From: Pseudomonas mandelii | GTDB taxonomy: Bacteria > Pseudomonadota > Gammaproteobacteria > Pseudomonadales > Pseudomonadaceae | Length of the DNA: 64,000 bases | Assembly (NCBI RefSeq): GCF_006438925.1 | Contig: NZ_RCZA01000010.1 | Coordinates: 186,001-250,000 of the forward strand | Direction of reading: 5' to 3' | Part shown: positions 8,039-16,124 of the stretch, piece after piece | How positions within the stretch are numbered: the first letter of the stretch is position 1 | How the letters are laid out: each line of letters begins with the position of its first letter | Notes under the pieces: model-generated | Told to the model about the DNA's origin: nothing | Databases searched by the model: none | What the model saw: only the letters and a program-made list of their open reading frames with translations | Translations under genes and position numbers: made by a program

Positions 8039-9809
8039 GCGCGTGGCTCTCCAGTGAGGCAGCCGATTGCAGCCAGGCCGGCAAACGACCGCTGGCGGTG
8101 GCGCTGCAAGCGGCGTCGACACATTCGGCGAGGTTGGCGAAGTGCACCTTGCGGCCCACCAGGCCGGGTGCGTAATGGGCGTACTTGCCCGAGTTGGTCA
8201 TCAAGGTTTTGGCCGCCAGCGGGATCACCGGCTCGCCGAGCATGCACCAGCAGGTGTCGGTGACCAGCGTCGCGCCGAAGGCTTCGATCACGGCGATATG
8301 TCCAGCCTCGCGGGCCTGCTCCAGCACCGCGCGACCACAAGTGATGGCAAGCACGACTTCGGGGTGTTTGTGTCGACCCCGACACAGCCGCGCCAGATGC
8401 GCGAATTCGCTCAGGGAGAAATGCGGATTACCCAGCGAGACCACATCCACCCGACTGTCGCGGGCACTGTTGAGTTCGCGCCAGCTGAGCAGCAAATCCT
8501 TCAGACGGATTTTTTCCACCGGCACATCGGCATCCGCATCCAGCACCTGCGTCGGGTCGAGTGCCTCCGGGGTCACCCCGGCGATATGGAACAGCGGCGC
8601 GGCGGAGGTGGTGGCGAAAGCGGCGCCGAAGGCTTTCAAATCGTCCAGGCTCGGCTCGCTGTGTTCCAGCCCCAGCACCAGAGGAATTCGACTGCCGGCC
8701 AGGGCACCGATGTGGTAACCGAGCAGCGGGTAGAAGGCATCGTCCAGCTCGCGCAAAACCGGCAATTCGATTTGCAGTCTCGCTTTACGTTGCGCGTCCA
8801 GATGGCAACCGATCAGGGGCGCGCGGCCGGTCAGGGCGATGCAGATATCCAGGTAGTCCGGGTATTTCAGGGTGCGTGCGCCGAGCACGCTGTTGGCATA
8901 AACCACGGCGTTGGATTCGGCCCAGACGATTTGCTCGCCGGCCTTCGGCGCACTGTCGAGCAGGTAGGGCGCGCAGGTGAAACTCAGCTGTGCGCCCATC
9001 GCCATGTACGCATCGCCCAGGGCGCTGGCCGGTACGCCGAGCGCCGGATCAATGCCCAACTCGCGCCAACGGCGCTGGTCGACGGAAATCGAATTGAGGG
9101 TGGTCGGCACCCGCACTTTTGCTCCCCACTGCACCAGTTGTTCGGCGAAGCGCAGGCTCGCAGGTCCGGTATAAATGCAGCCGTCGATGTGCGCTTGGGT
9201 GACATCCACCAGACTGCGCGCACCTTGCAGTTCAGCCATGCGCAGGACGATCTGCATGGCCACCTGGGCAGCTTTGCCATGCTCGCCGTCGAGCAGCGCC
9301 TGATCGTGTTCGGTGAGTTCGATAGCGGGGCTTTTCTCTGCTGTCTGCAACGGATTGTCGAGTGCCTGCCAGGCATCGCCCGGCAGGTGTTCAAACACGG
9401 TCACCGTTGAGGCTTCGACCCGAGCAAAGGCCTTGCCGCGCAAGGCGGCGAAGGCCTCCCGGCCGATGCACAGCACCGGCAGGGAACGCTCGAAAATGGT
9501 CTGTGACACGAGCACGCCCAGGGTCAGGATCTCATCGGGTTCAGCCAGCACCAGTGCGGCCGGCGCATGACCGTTGCTGATCAGTTCCATCAGCACACTG
9601 CTGCCGGTGCATGAGCCGCGGCCGCTGGGAATCGCCAGCACCCGACCGGCCAGACATTCGCCGCTGAGCGGGTGGTGACGGTCGATGACCTCGCCGCTGT
9701 ATGGGTCGACCCCGCCCCAGAAACTCAAGCCCACATCGGCAAACAGCAGGGCGCCTTGGGCGGCGCCGGCGACCAGGCTGCGACCGGTCAGAGAGGTTGG
9801 CCTAGGCAT
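8031..9809 (-). CDS. Aconitase X, fused small and large domains (cis-3-hydroxy-L-proline dehydratase)
   Basis: A 592-residue single-chain AcnX. The N-terminal part (about 1-140) is the DUF126 swivelling domain with SGRGSCTGSSVLMELI, and the remainder is the DUF521 catalytic domain. Fused bacterial AcnX proteins have been characterised as cis-3-hydroxy-L-proline dehydratases that yield delta1-pyrroline-2-carboxylate, which a reductase such as the one at the window start returns to proline. The gene sits between the periplasmic binding protein and the permease of an amino-acid importer, fitting a catabolic role on an imported amino acid. The ATG at 9809 is chosen because GAGGTG lies at normal spacing; a GTG three codons earlier overlaps that Shine-Dalgarno. 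An archaeal-type mevalonate role is not expected here. Confidence 0.87.
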   Translation of the reverse strand: MPRPTSLTGRSLVAGAAQGALLFADVGLSFWGGVDPYSGEVIDRHHPLSGECLAGRVLAIPSGRGSCTGSSVLMELISNGHAPAALVLAEPDEILTLGVLVSQTIFERSLPVLCIGREAFAALRGKAFARVEASTVTVFEHLPGDAWQALDNPLQTAEKSPAIELTEHDQALLDGEHGKAAQVAMQIVLRMAELQGARSLVDVTQAHIDGCIYTGPASLRFAEQLVQWGAKVRVPTTLNSISVDQRRWRELGIDPALGVPASALGDAYMAMGAQLSFTCAPYLLDSAPKAGEQIVWAESNAVVYANSVLGARTLKYPDYLDICIALTGRAPLIGCHLDAQRKARLQIELPVLRELDDAFYPLLGYHIGALAGSRIPLVLGLEHSEPSLDDLKAFGAAFATTSAAPLFHIAGVTPEALDPTQVLDADADVPVEKIRLKDLLLSWRELNSARDSRVDVVSLGNPHFSLSEFAHLARLCRGRHKHPEVVLAITCGRAVLEQAREAGHIAVIEAFGATLVTDTCWCMLGEPVIPLAAKTLMTNSGKYAHYAPGLVGRKVHFANLAECVDAACSATASGRLPAWLQSAASLESHAHV

Positions 9810-9819
9810 GCCGGACACC

Positions 9820-10638
9820 TCAGTAATAGACCTTGGGCACGGTCAGGTCGGTGGGTGAAATCTCGGTGCCGACCCATTTGGTGAACAGCTCGTTGTAGCG
9901 GCCGCTGCGCACCTGCTGGTTGACGAACAGATTGAGGTAGTTGAGCAGGCCATACTCGTTACGCTTGGCGCCCAGGGACACGTAGTCGATGGTGTACGGC
10001 GCGTTACCGGCGATTTTCAGGTTCTTGTATTTGCCCGACTTGATCGTGGCGGCGGCCACGGTGTTGGTGACCACGGTGGCGTCGATGTGGCCCTGGGCGA
10101 CCGCCAGCAGCGTGTCGTTCTGCGACTGATAGGCGCGGAAGGTGCCGGTGCCCCAGCTCTTCACGTCTTTTTCCAGGGCGATGGCTTCATAGGTGCCGCT
10201 GGTGTTGCCCAGGGCTTTGCCTTTGATATCGGCGAAGCTGTTGATGCCGGTGTTGTCGCGGGTCAGCACCACCATCTGGAAGGCGAAGTACGGCACGGTG
10301 AGGCCGACGGTCTTGGCCCGTTCGAGGGTGTCGGACGTGGAGGCAACGATCACGTCCGCACGCCCGGAGACCAGCGCCGGAATTCGATCGGGGAAGGGCG
10401 TTTCAACCACTTCGGCGTCGACCCCGAGGATCTTCGCCAGGTCGCGGCAGTAGTCCACGTCGAAACCGGCCGGGTTGTTACCTTCATCGCGAAAACCCAT
10501 GGGCGGGAAGTCCAGGGTCACGGCGCAGCGCAGCTTGCCCGAGCCAATAATGTCGTCGAGCTTGTCAGCCTGGGCGGTGGCAATGAAGGAGGTACTGAGA
10601 ACAGCGCTGAGGGCTACGGCAAATGCGGGGTTTTTCAT
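9820..10638 (-). CDS. Amino-acid ABC transporter periplasmic binding protein
   Basis: A 272-residue SBP_bac_3 family protein with a Sec signal peptide of about 22 residues ending near AQA-DKLDD. The start of the mature protein, GKLRCAVTLDFPPMGF, and the pattern GFDVDYCRDLAKIL are typical of family 3 amino-acid binding proteins. The first gene of the importer/dehydratase operon, it has a palindromic operator 43-62 bp upstream of its start. It would capture a cyclic amino acid such as hydroxyproline in the periplasm; the ligand is inferred. Confidence 0.9.
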   Translation of the reverse strand: MKNPAFAVALSAVLSTSFIATAQADKLDDIIGSGKLRCAVTLDFPPMGFRDEGNNPAGFDVDYCRDLAKILGVDAEVVETPFPDRIPALVSGRADVIVASTSDTLERAKTVGLTVPYFAFQMVVLTRDNTGINSFADIKGKALGNTSGTYEAIALEKDVKSWGTGTFRAYQSQNDTLLAVAQGHIDATVVTNTVAAATIKSGKYKNLKIAGNAPYTIDYVSLGAKRNEYGLLNYLNLFVNQQVRSGRYNELFTKWVGTEISPTDLTVPKVYY

Positions 10639-10680
10639 AGAGGCCTCGTGGTCGGAAAGTGCTGTTGGATATCGTATTGT

Positions 10681-10700
10681 GAATTTCGTATACGATATTA
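10681..10700. promoter_or_regulatory. Candidate GntR operator 2
   Basis: GAATTTCGTATACGATATTA reads TAATATCGTATACGAAATTC on the minus strand. It differs at only a few flanking positions from the site upstream of the deaminase and from that upstream of the GntR gene. It precedes the importer operon. Confidence 0.78.
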
Positions 10701-10888
10701 GATTAGCAATGAGCGTGCCTGTTTCCGAACTGAGGCGAGAATTAATCGCCAAGCCTTGAGCTAAAGGTCTTACAAGATTGTGGGGGTAGGGCGTAGGAGG
10801 AGAACGCCTTGGCGGGCCGTATCAGGCGGTGTTACAGAAGGGAGCAGTGGGGACGCCGGGCGCCCCTTAAAGGAACACTTGCCCGGGT

Positions 10889-11638
10889 TCAGCGACGGCT
10901 TTCGCGATACTGACTCGGCGCCAGACTGGTCAAGGCGCGGAACTGCCGGCTGAACGCACTGTGGTCGGTGTAACCGCAGCGCAGGGCGATCTCGGTGATG
11001 GGCAGGTCGGTGTGCAGCAACAGTCGGGAGCCTTCTTCCAGGCGCGCCTTGTGAATCATCTGCCGTGGCGTGAGCTGGAACACCCGTTTGCAATGGCGCT
11101 CCAGTTGCGCCACGGAAAACCCGGCGATCGCGGTCAGTTCGGCGAGGCTGATCGGCCGGGCGAAATGGCTGCGGATATGCGCGTCCACCGCCGCGAGTTT
11201 CTGGAACGCCGGATGGCTGGACTGTGGCGCTTGCAGATCGCGGGAGATGCCGGCCAGGCCGACGATCTGACCTTGCGGGTTGCGCAGCGCGAGTTTGTGG
11301 GTCAGGCACCAGACCGGTTGATTCCCGTAATACAGGTGCAGTTCGAGTTGGTCGGCCAATTCGCGGCCGGTGGACAGCACCCGCCGATCCTGCTCGGTGT
11401 ACAGCGGGCCGAAGCGCTCGGGAAAGACCATGTCGGCGGTGCGCCCGAGCAGTTCGTCACTGTGTTTGAAGCCGCAGCGCCGGGCCAGGGTCTGGTTGAC
11501 GAAGGCGTAGCGGGCCTCGCTGTCCTTGATGAAAAACACCACGTCCGACAGGGTATCGAGCAACGCCGCGATCGGCTGCAGACTGCTCAGCAGGGTGGGC
11601 AGGTCGCAGGGTTTGAAGGTAGTGAGCGAGGCATACAT
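10889..11638 (-). CDS. lhpR: PAS-AraC family transcriptional regulator (LhpR-like activator)
   Basis: A 249-residue regulator with an N-terminal PAS domain (about 20-125, with VVFFIKDSEARYAFVN and LVGLAGISRD) and a C-terminal AraC/XylS double helix-turn-helix (about 150-249, with ITEIALRCGYTDHSAFSRQFR). PAS-AraC proteins control hydroxyproline catabolic genes in Pseudomonas, and this one directly follows the D-hydroxyproline dehydrogenase subunits. The ATG at 11638 is the first plausible start for the PAS domain; the open frame continues upstream into the neighbouring gene without domain content. No obvious Shine-Dalgarno precedes it. The hydroxyproline-sensing role is inferred from context. 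Confidence 0.83.
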   Translation of the reverse strand: MYASLTTFKPCDLPTLLSSLQPIAALLDTLSDVVFFIKDSEARYAFVNQTLARRCGFKHSDELLGRTADMVFPERFGPLYTEQDRRVLSTGRELADQLELHLYYGNQPVWCLTHKLALRNPQGQIVGLAGISRDLQAPQSSHPAFQKLAAVDAHIRSHFARPISLAELTAIAGFSVAQLERHCKRVFQLTPRQMIHKARLEEGSRLLLHTDLPITEIALRCGYTDHSAFSRQFRALTSLAPSQYRESRR

Positions 11639-11711
11639 GGCGCTGGGCGTCTGGAGGCAATGCCGGGGATCATAAAGACTCGGCGCCGGAGCCGAAAGCC
11701 CCGGACGGCAT

Positions 11712-12968
11712 TCAGGCCGGCGGGGTGTCGTCCAGGCACAGCAAGGTCTCGATCCGCGCCGGACTGAACGGCGGCCGTGGTGCCGAAGGCTGCCAGCCGA
11801 ACAGGTGCTGCAACGCACCGCCACACACCCGGCCCTGGCAAGCGCCCATGCCGCAGCGGCTGGCCAGCTTGGCCTCGCGCCAGTCAGTGTGCCCGGCAAG
11901 CGCTGCGTAAGGCACATCTTCGCAACGGCACACCAAGGTGTCGGGTTGTGCCAGCGACTTGAGTTGCGGGTCGAGGGTGAAGGCCTTGTTCAGGGCGTTG
12001 GCGAAACCCTGCCAGCGCGCACGGCGCGGCCACAATGCTCGGGCTGAATCAAGGTCACCGACGGCGGCGTGGCCAGCGATGGCGCCTTCGACCAATGCCA
12101 GTTCACTGCCACCGAAACCGGTGCATTCACCCGCCGCGTAGTGATCGGCGCGGCGAGTGGCCTGCCAGGCATCGACGGCGATCGCCTGATCTTCAAGTTC
12201 GCAGCCAAGGGACTGGCCGAGTTGTGTATTGGGTATCAGACCGAAGCCACAGGCCAGGCGATCACATTCCAGTTCGACGATTTTTCCCTGCTGTTGCAGG
12301 CGCACACCTTCCAGCCGCTCATTGCCCAGGGCGGCCAGTACATAGGTCCCAGTACGGTAATGGCGGTCGATCAACGTGACCGACTGCATCAGTTTGTTGG
12401 GCCAGCGTGGCAGTTGCGCGGCGAAACCGGCGACGGCGGCCGCGCAGGCCTGCTCGGCGATACGCAGCACCCGGGCGCCGTTGTGTTTTGCGGTGGCGGC
12501 GCTGGCCAGCAATAACGGGCCGCTGCCGGCAATCACAATGCGTTCGTCCTGCACCGGCAGCCCGCCCTTGATCAATGCCTGGAGGCCACCCGCGCCAGTC
12601 ACGCCGGGCAGCGTCCAGCCGGGGAAGGGCAGAAGCAACTCGCGAGCGCCGGTACACAGAATCAGTTTGTCGTAACCGATCAACCAGCCACGATCAGCGT
12701 CTTCAACCAGCAGTTGTTTCGGCCCGGCGCAGGCGATCACCCGCGTGCCGGAGTGGCGGCGGATGTTGCTGCACGCCTCCAGTCGCTTGCGCATCTGACG
12801 CGCCGGGTTCGGCAGGTTGGCTTGAGGACCATCACGCCAGATTTGCCCTCCCGGCAGCGGGTTGTCATCGAGCAGGACGATACGCGCACCGCTTGGCGCT
12901 GCGGCGAGCGCAGCGGCCATGCCGGCGGGACCGGCACCGATGATCAGCAGGTCGGCGTATTCGCTCAT
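11712..12968 (-). CDS. D-hydroxyproline dehydrogenase, NAD(P)/FAD-binding subunit
   Basis: A 418-residue pyridine-nucleotide-disulphide-type flavoprotein homologous to HcnB. It has an N-terminal dinucleotide fold (IIGAGPAGMAAA), a second dinucleotide fold (VIAGSGPLLLASA) and a C-terminal BFD-like [2Fe-2S] domain with the cysteine pattern CRCEDV followed by CGMGACQGRVC. In hydroxyproline catabolism it is one of three subunits of the membrane-linked dehydrogenase that oxidises cis-4-hydroxy-D-proline to pyrroline-4-hydroxy-2-carboxylate. Its start overlaps the ferredoxin-like subunit gene by 4 bp, as usual for this heteromer. Confidence 0.87.
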   Translation of the reverse strand: MSEYADLLIIGAGPAGMAAALAAAPSGARIVLLDDNPLPGGQIWRDGPQANLPNPARQMRKRLEACSNIRRHSGTRVIACAGPKQLLVEDADRGWLIGYDKLILCTGARELLLPFPGWTLPGVTGAGGLQALIKGGLPVQDERIVIAGSGPLLLASAATAKHNGARVLRIAEQACAAAVAGFAAQLPRWPNKLMQSVTLIDRHYRTGTYVLAALGNERLEGVRLQQQGKIVELECDRLACGFGLIPNTQLGQSLGCELEDQAIAVDAWQATRRADHYAAGECTGFGGSELALVEGAIAGHAAVGDLDSARALWPRRARWQGFANALNKAFTLDPQLKSLAQPDTLVCRCEDVPYAALAGHTDWREAKLASRCGMGACQGRVCGGALQHLFGWQPSAPRPPFSPARIETLLCLDDTPPA

Positions 12969-13201
12969 GCTTGAGTCTCCACGTGCATGCCGTCACGGCA
13001 CAGCGTCTGGCAGGCCAGGCGCCGGCGACCGTCGATGGTCACCCGGCATTCCTGGCAAATGCCCATGCCGCACAGCGGTGCGCGGCGTTGGCCACTGACC
13101 GATGTGCGAGTGCAGCCGTCGCCGCTCAGGGCCAGTGCAGCGGCGACGCTAGTGCCCTCGGCAACCCGCAGGGCACGTCCGTCCAGCATCAATTCAGGCA
13201 T
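12965..13201 (-). CDS. D-hydroxyproline dehydrogenase, small [2Fe-2S] subunit
   Basis: A 78-residue HcnA-like ferredoxin domain. Four cysteines at C44, C49, C52 and C64 (LCGMGICQECRV and LACQT) match plant-type [2Fe-2S] ligation. It overlaps both neighbours by a few bases. It would relay electrons between the two flavin subunits of the dehydrogenase. Confidence 0.88.
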   Translation of the reverse strand: MPELMLDGRALRVAEGTSVAAALALSGDGCTRTSVSGQRRAPLCGMGICQECRVTIDGRRRLACQTLCRDGMHVETQA

Positions 13202-14309
13202 AAACGGGCTCTCCGAGAAAACGTTGCGGCAGATACGGTTGCGCAGTCAGTGGTGGCGTTTCGTCGAACAACTGCGCGACCAGCAGGTCGGCGGTGCCGG
13301 GCGCGGTCGTCACGCCGAGGCCTTCGTGACCGACCGCCAGCCATAAACCTTTGCGTTGCGGGTGCTGACCCACCAGCGGTAAGCCGTCTGGGCTGGCAGC
13401 GCGAAAACCGGTCCAGGCGCGGATGCCGTTGAGCTGCGCCAGCCCCGGCATGTAGTCGGTGGCACGCCGGAGCATTTTCGCCAGCATCCAGCCCTCGACT
13501 TGCGGGTCGGTCGTACCGAATTGTCGCGAGGCACCGATGAACAGTTGCCCGGTCGGCCGAGGCTGGATATTGCACGCCGTCGAGGGACCGCTGGCGTTGT
13601 GGGCGCTGGTGACGTAACCGAGTTCCACCAGGGTGTGGGTGACCTTGCCGGGGTAGCGGTCGGTGATCAGCAAGTGGCCTTTCTTCGGCTCGATCGGCAG
13701 CTCGGGGCAGAGCGCGTTGGCCTGGATGCCGTTCGCCAGAATCACCGCATCGGCGCTTAGCCAGTGGCCGTCGTCGAGCCGCACGCGGTTGCCGTCGACT
13801 TCGCTGACCCGCGCCCGGCGTTGGCTGATGTTCGGTGTGTCGAGCATCCAATTGGCGGTTGCCGGAGCATAGAGAATGCCGTCGCCATTGATCAGCAGTC
13901 CGCCTTCCAGGTCCTCGCGCAGTTCCGGTTCGCGCTGGTGCAAGGCACTGCTGGAGATCAATTCGCAGGCCACGCCTTGGGCCTGCAAATTCAGGTATTT
14001 GCTGTGGGCTACGGCCATTTCTTCGGCATTGGCCGCCAGCCAGAGGGTGCCGTTGCAACGGTAGGCGCAGCCGTCGGGCAGGGCCGGCGCCAGTTCACGC
14101 CAGCGTTGCAGGGAATACTGACTGAGGGCCAGTTCGGCCGGGTTGTCGTCGAGGACCAGCAAGTGGCCCATGCCCGCCGCCGTAGCGCTGGGCAAGCCGG
14201 CGTCCAGCACCAGCACACGCAAGCCGCGCCCCGCCAGCGCCTGGGCACAAGAGGCGCCGATGATGCCGGCGCCGATCACGATCACATCGGCCACCAGGCC
14301 CTCGTTCAC
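13194..14309 (-). CDS. D-hydroxyproline dehydrogenase, FAD (DAO-type) catalytic subunit
   Basis: A 371-residue D-amino-acid-oxidase-fold flavoprotein homologous to HcnC. The FAD-binding motif is VIVIGAGIIGASCA (9-22), and the C-terminal FAD contact is GHEGLGVTTAPGTADL. The start is a GTG whose GTGA overlaps the stop of the epimerase gene, so translation is coupled. It is the subunit expected to bind and oxidise cis-4-hydroxy-D-proline produced by that epimerase, passing electrons through the [2Fe-2S] and second flavoprotein subunits rather than directly to oxygen. Confidence 0.87.
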   Translation of the reverse strand: MNEGLVADVIVIGAGIIGASCAQALAGRGLRVLVLDAGLPSATAAGMGHLLVLDDNPAELALSQYSLQRWRELAPALPDGCAYRCNGTLWLAANAEEMAVAHSKYLNLQAQGVACELISSSALHQREPELREDLEGGLLINGDGILYAPATANWMLDTPNISQRRARVSEVDGNRVRLDDGHWLSADAVILANGIQANALCPELPIEPKKGHLLITDRYPGKVTHTLVELGYVTSAHNASGPSTACNIQPRPTGQLFIGASRQFGTTDPQVEGWMLAKMLRRATDYMPGLAQLNGIRAWTGFRAASPDGLPLVGQHPQRKGLWLAVGHEGLGVTTAPGTADLLVAQLFDETPPLTAQPYLPQRFLGEPVYA

Positions 14310-15238
14310 GGACGAATGCCCCAGGCGAACGGATCGTCCTGTTCAATGATCAGGCTGGCTTCGGCGCTGATAAAGGCGCGGCCGCGAATGGTCGGCACGA
14401 TGCGCTCGCCCTGAAGTTCGTAGGAACCCTCGAATTCGCTGCCGATGACACTGGCCTGACGCCAGATCTGTCCCGGCTGCAATTTGTCGTCGGCTGCCAG
14501 GCACGCCAGTTTGGCGCTGGTGCCAGTGCCGCAGGGCGAGCGGTCGTAGGCTTTGCCGGGGCAGAGGACGAAGTTGCGGCTGTCGGCCTGCTCGTCATCG
14601 GCGAACAGCTCGACATGGTCGATCAAGCCGCCGTCTTCGCCGCGAATACCCTGAGCCTCAAGTGCTTGCTGTACGGCGAAGGTGTAGGCGGTCAGCGTAT
14701 CGAGGTTATCGCCCGCAACGCGCAGGCCATGTTCGGCAATCAGGAAAAACCAGTTACCACCCCAGGCTACATCGCCGGTCACTTGACCGATACCTGGCAC
14801 CTGCAGCGACAGCGCTTTGCGGTAACGGTAGGCCGGCACGTTGCGCACGCTGACCGAATGGTCTTCGTGCAGCGTCGCCTGCACCGTGCCCACCGGGGTT
14901 TCGATACTGTGCACCCCAGGGCCGATCTTGCCCAGATGCGCCAGCGAGGCCACCAGGCCGATGGTGCCGTGGCCGCACATGCCGAGGTAGCCGCTGTTGT
15001 TGAAGAAAATCACCCCGGCACAGGCGCTCGGGTCCACCGGTTCACAGAGCAGGGCGCCGACCAGCACGTCACTGCCCCGTGGCTCCAGCACGCAGGCAGC
15101 GCGCCATTGATCATGCTGTTCCGCCAGCCGCTGTCGACGTTCGGCCATGCTGCCGCTGCCCAGGTCAGGAAAACCGGCGATCACCAGGCGGGTCGGTTCG
15201 CCGCCGGTGTGGGAGTCGATCACGGTGATGCGTTTCAT
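14306..15238 (-). CDS. lhpA: 4-hydroxyproline 2-epimerase (canonical proline racemase family)
   Basis: A 310-residue cofactor-independent epimerase. The two catalytic cysteines are present, C88 in YLGMCGHGTIG and C236 in YDRSPCGTGTSAKLA, together with H90. It interconverts trans-4-hydroxy-L-proline and cis-4-hydroxy-D-proline, the first step of the pathway completed by the dehydrogenase subunits encoded immediately downstream. Epimerase rather than proline racemase is inferred from the operon. Contrast this with the cysteine-less paralogue at 4842-5870. Confidence 0.9.
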   Translation of the reverse strand: MKRITVIDSHTGGEPTRLVIAGFPDLGSGSMAERRQRLAEQHDQWRAACVLEPRGSDVLVGALLCEPVDPSACAGVIFFNNSGYLGMCGHGTIGLVASLAHLGKIGPGVHSIETPVGTVQATLHEDHSVSVRNVPAYRYRKALSLQVPGIGQVTGDVAWGGNWFFLIAEHGLRVAGDNLDTLTAYTFAVQQALEAQGIRGEDGGLIDHVELFADDEQADSRNFVLCPGKAYDRSPCGTGTSAKLACLAADDKLQPGQIWRQASVIGSEFEGSYELQGERIVPTIRGRAFISAEASLIIEQDDPFAWGIRP

Positions 15239-15352
15239 GGGATGGCCACGTCCGTTCAGATGAGTGAACGAAAGAGTGGCCTGTGCGGGGCCTTGCCGGC
15301 TTGATGGTTTTATCCAGTGCCGGTGACGAAATCGGCACAGTACGGCGAGCTG

Positions 15353-16024
15353 TCAGTGGTGGTGAGGCAGGTGCTCGAAAAGGGTCTTGCAGACGCCGGC
15401 AATGTGCTCGTCGAGCAACTTCACCGCCAGGTCCACGTCACCGGCGCGGCAGGCCGCAAGGATTTCCCGGTGTTCGTGATCGGCGCGTTCCTTGCCGGCC
15501 GACAGGCTCATCTGCATGCGCAGGTAACGCTCAAGCTTGTCGTTGACCGAGCGGATCAGGCCGACCAGAAACGGACGCTGCGCCGGCTCGTAGAGGCAGG
15601 CGTGCAGTTCCCAGTTGAGCTCGGCCCAGCGCCCGACGTCATCTTCGCCGATGAACTCCTGGCAGATGCGCTCGGCACGGGCGAAGGTCTCTTCGGTCAT
15701 GTTCGGAATGGCCAGGCGCAGCACCTTGTCTTCGAGCAGCATGCGCACTTCGAACATTTGCGCCAGTTCTGCATCGGAAACCCGAGTGACCATCGCCCCG
15801 CGATTGCGCTGGAACATCACCAGGCCTTCGGCTTCCAGGCGCTTGAGGGCTTCGCGCACCGGAATCTTGCTGACGTTGAACTGGCGGGCAATGTCGTCCT
15901 GGCGAATCGGCTCGTCCTCGGCGAAATGCCCGGCGACGATGGCGTCACGCAGATGACGGGTGATGATTTCCGACGTCGAAGGCGAATTGCCAAGGTCGGG
16001 AGCGTTGAGTTTGGTCAGGGCCAC
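15353..16024 (-). CDS. GntR/FadR (FCD) family regulator of the hydroxyproline locus
   Basis: A 223-residue regulator with an N-terminal winged helix (SEIITRHLRDAIVAGHF, then IARQFNVSKIPVREALKRLEAEG) and an FCD ligand domain (DAELAQMFEVRMLLEDKVLR, ELNWELHACLY, ADHEHREILAACRAGD). I set the start at the GTG at 16024 because the candidate operator at 16051-16070 would otherwise lie inside the coding region and the extra N-terminal residues match no domain; no clear Shine-Dalgarno is seen, so this start is uncertain. Three copies of its presumptive operator occur in the window, one in front of this gene, suggesting autorepression. The inducer is probably a pathway imine or amino acid, which is inference. 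Confidence 0.83.
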   Translation of the reverse strand: MALTKLNAPDLGNSPSTSEIITRHLRDAIVAGHFAEDEPIRQDDIARQFNVSKIPVREALKRLEAEGLVMFQRNRGAMVTRVSDAELAQMFEVRMLLEDKVLRLAIPNMTEETFARAERICQEFIGEDDVGRWAELNWELHACLYEPAQRPFLVGLIRSVNDKLERYLRMQMSLSAGKERADHEHREILAACRAGDVDLAVKLLDEHIAGVCKTLFEHLPHHH

Positions 16025-16050
16025 GGTCGTGATCGTCAGGATTGGATTGC

Positions 16051-16070
16051 AGATATGGTATACGAATTTG
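16051..16070. promoter_or_regulatory. Candidate GntR operator 3 (autoregulatory)
   Basis: AGATATGGTATACGAATTTG matches the two other sites over ATATSGTATACGAAWT. It lies 27 bp upstream of the proposed GntR start, where it would overlap the promoter. Confidence 0.75.
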
Positions 16071-16124
16071 TCTTGGGTGTTCTTTCGGCGATGGCCAGGA
16101 TCTCCAGCCACCGTCTGTCAGCCA

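Noticed and set aside
8067..9410. Long open frame on the plus strand opposite the aconitase-X gene
   Set aside because: It is the antisense of a well-conserved enzyme in high-GC DNA, lacks any recognisable domain and has no Shine-Dalgarno.
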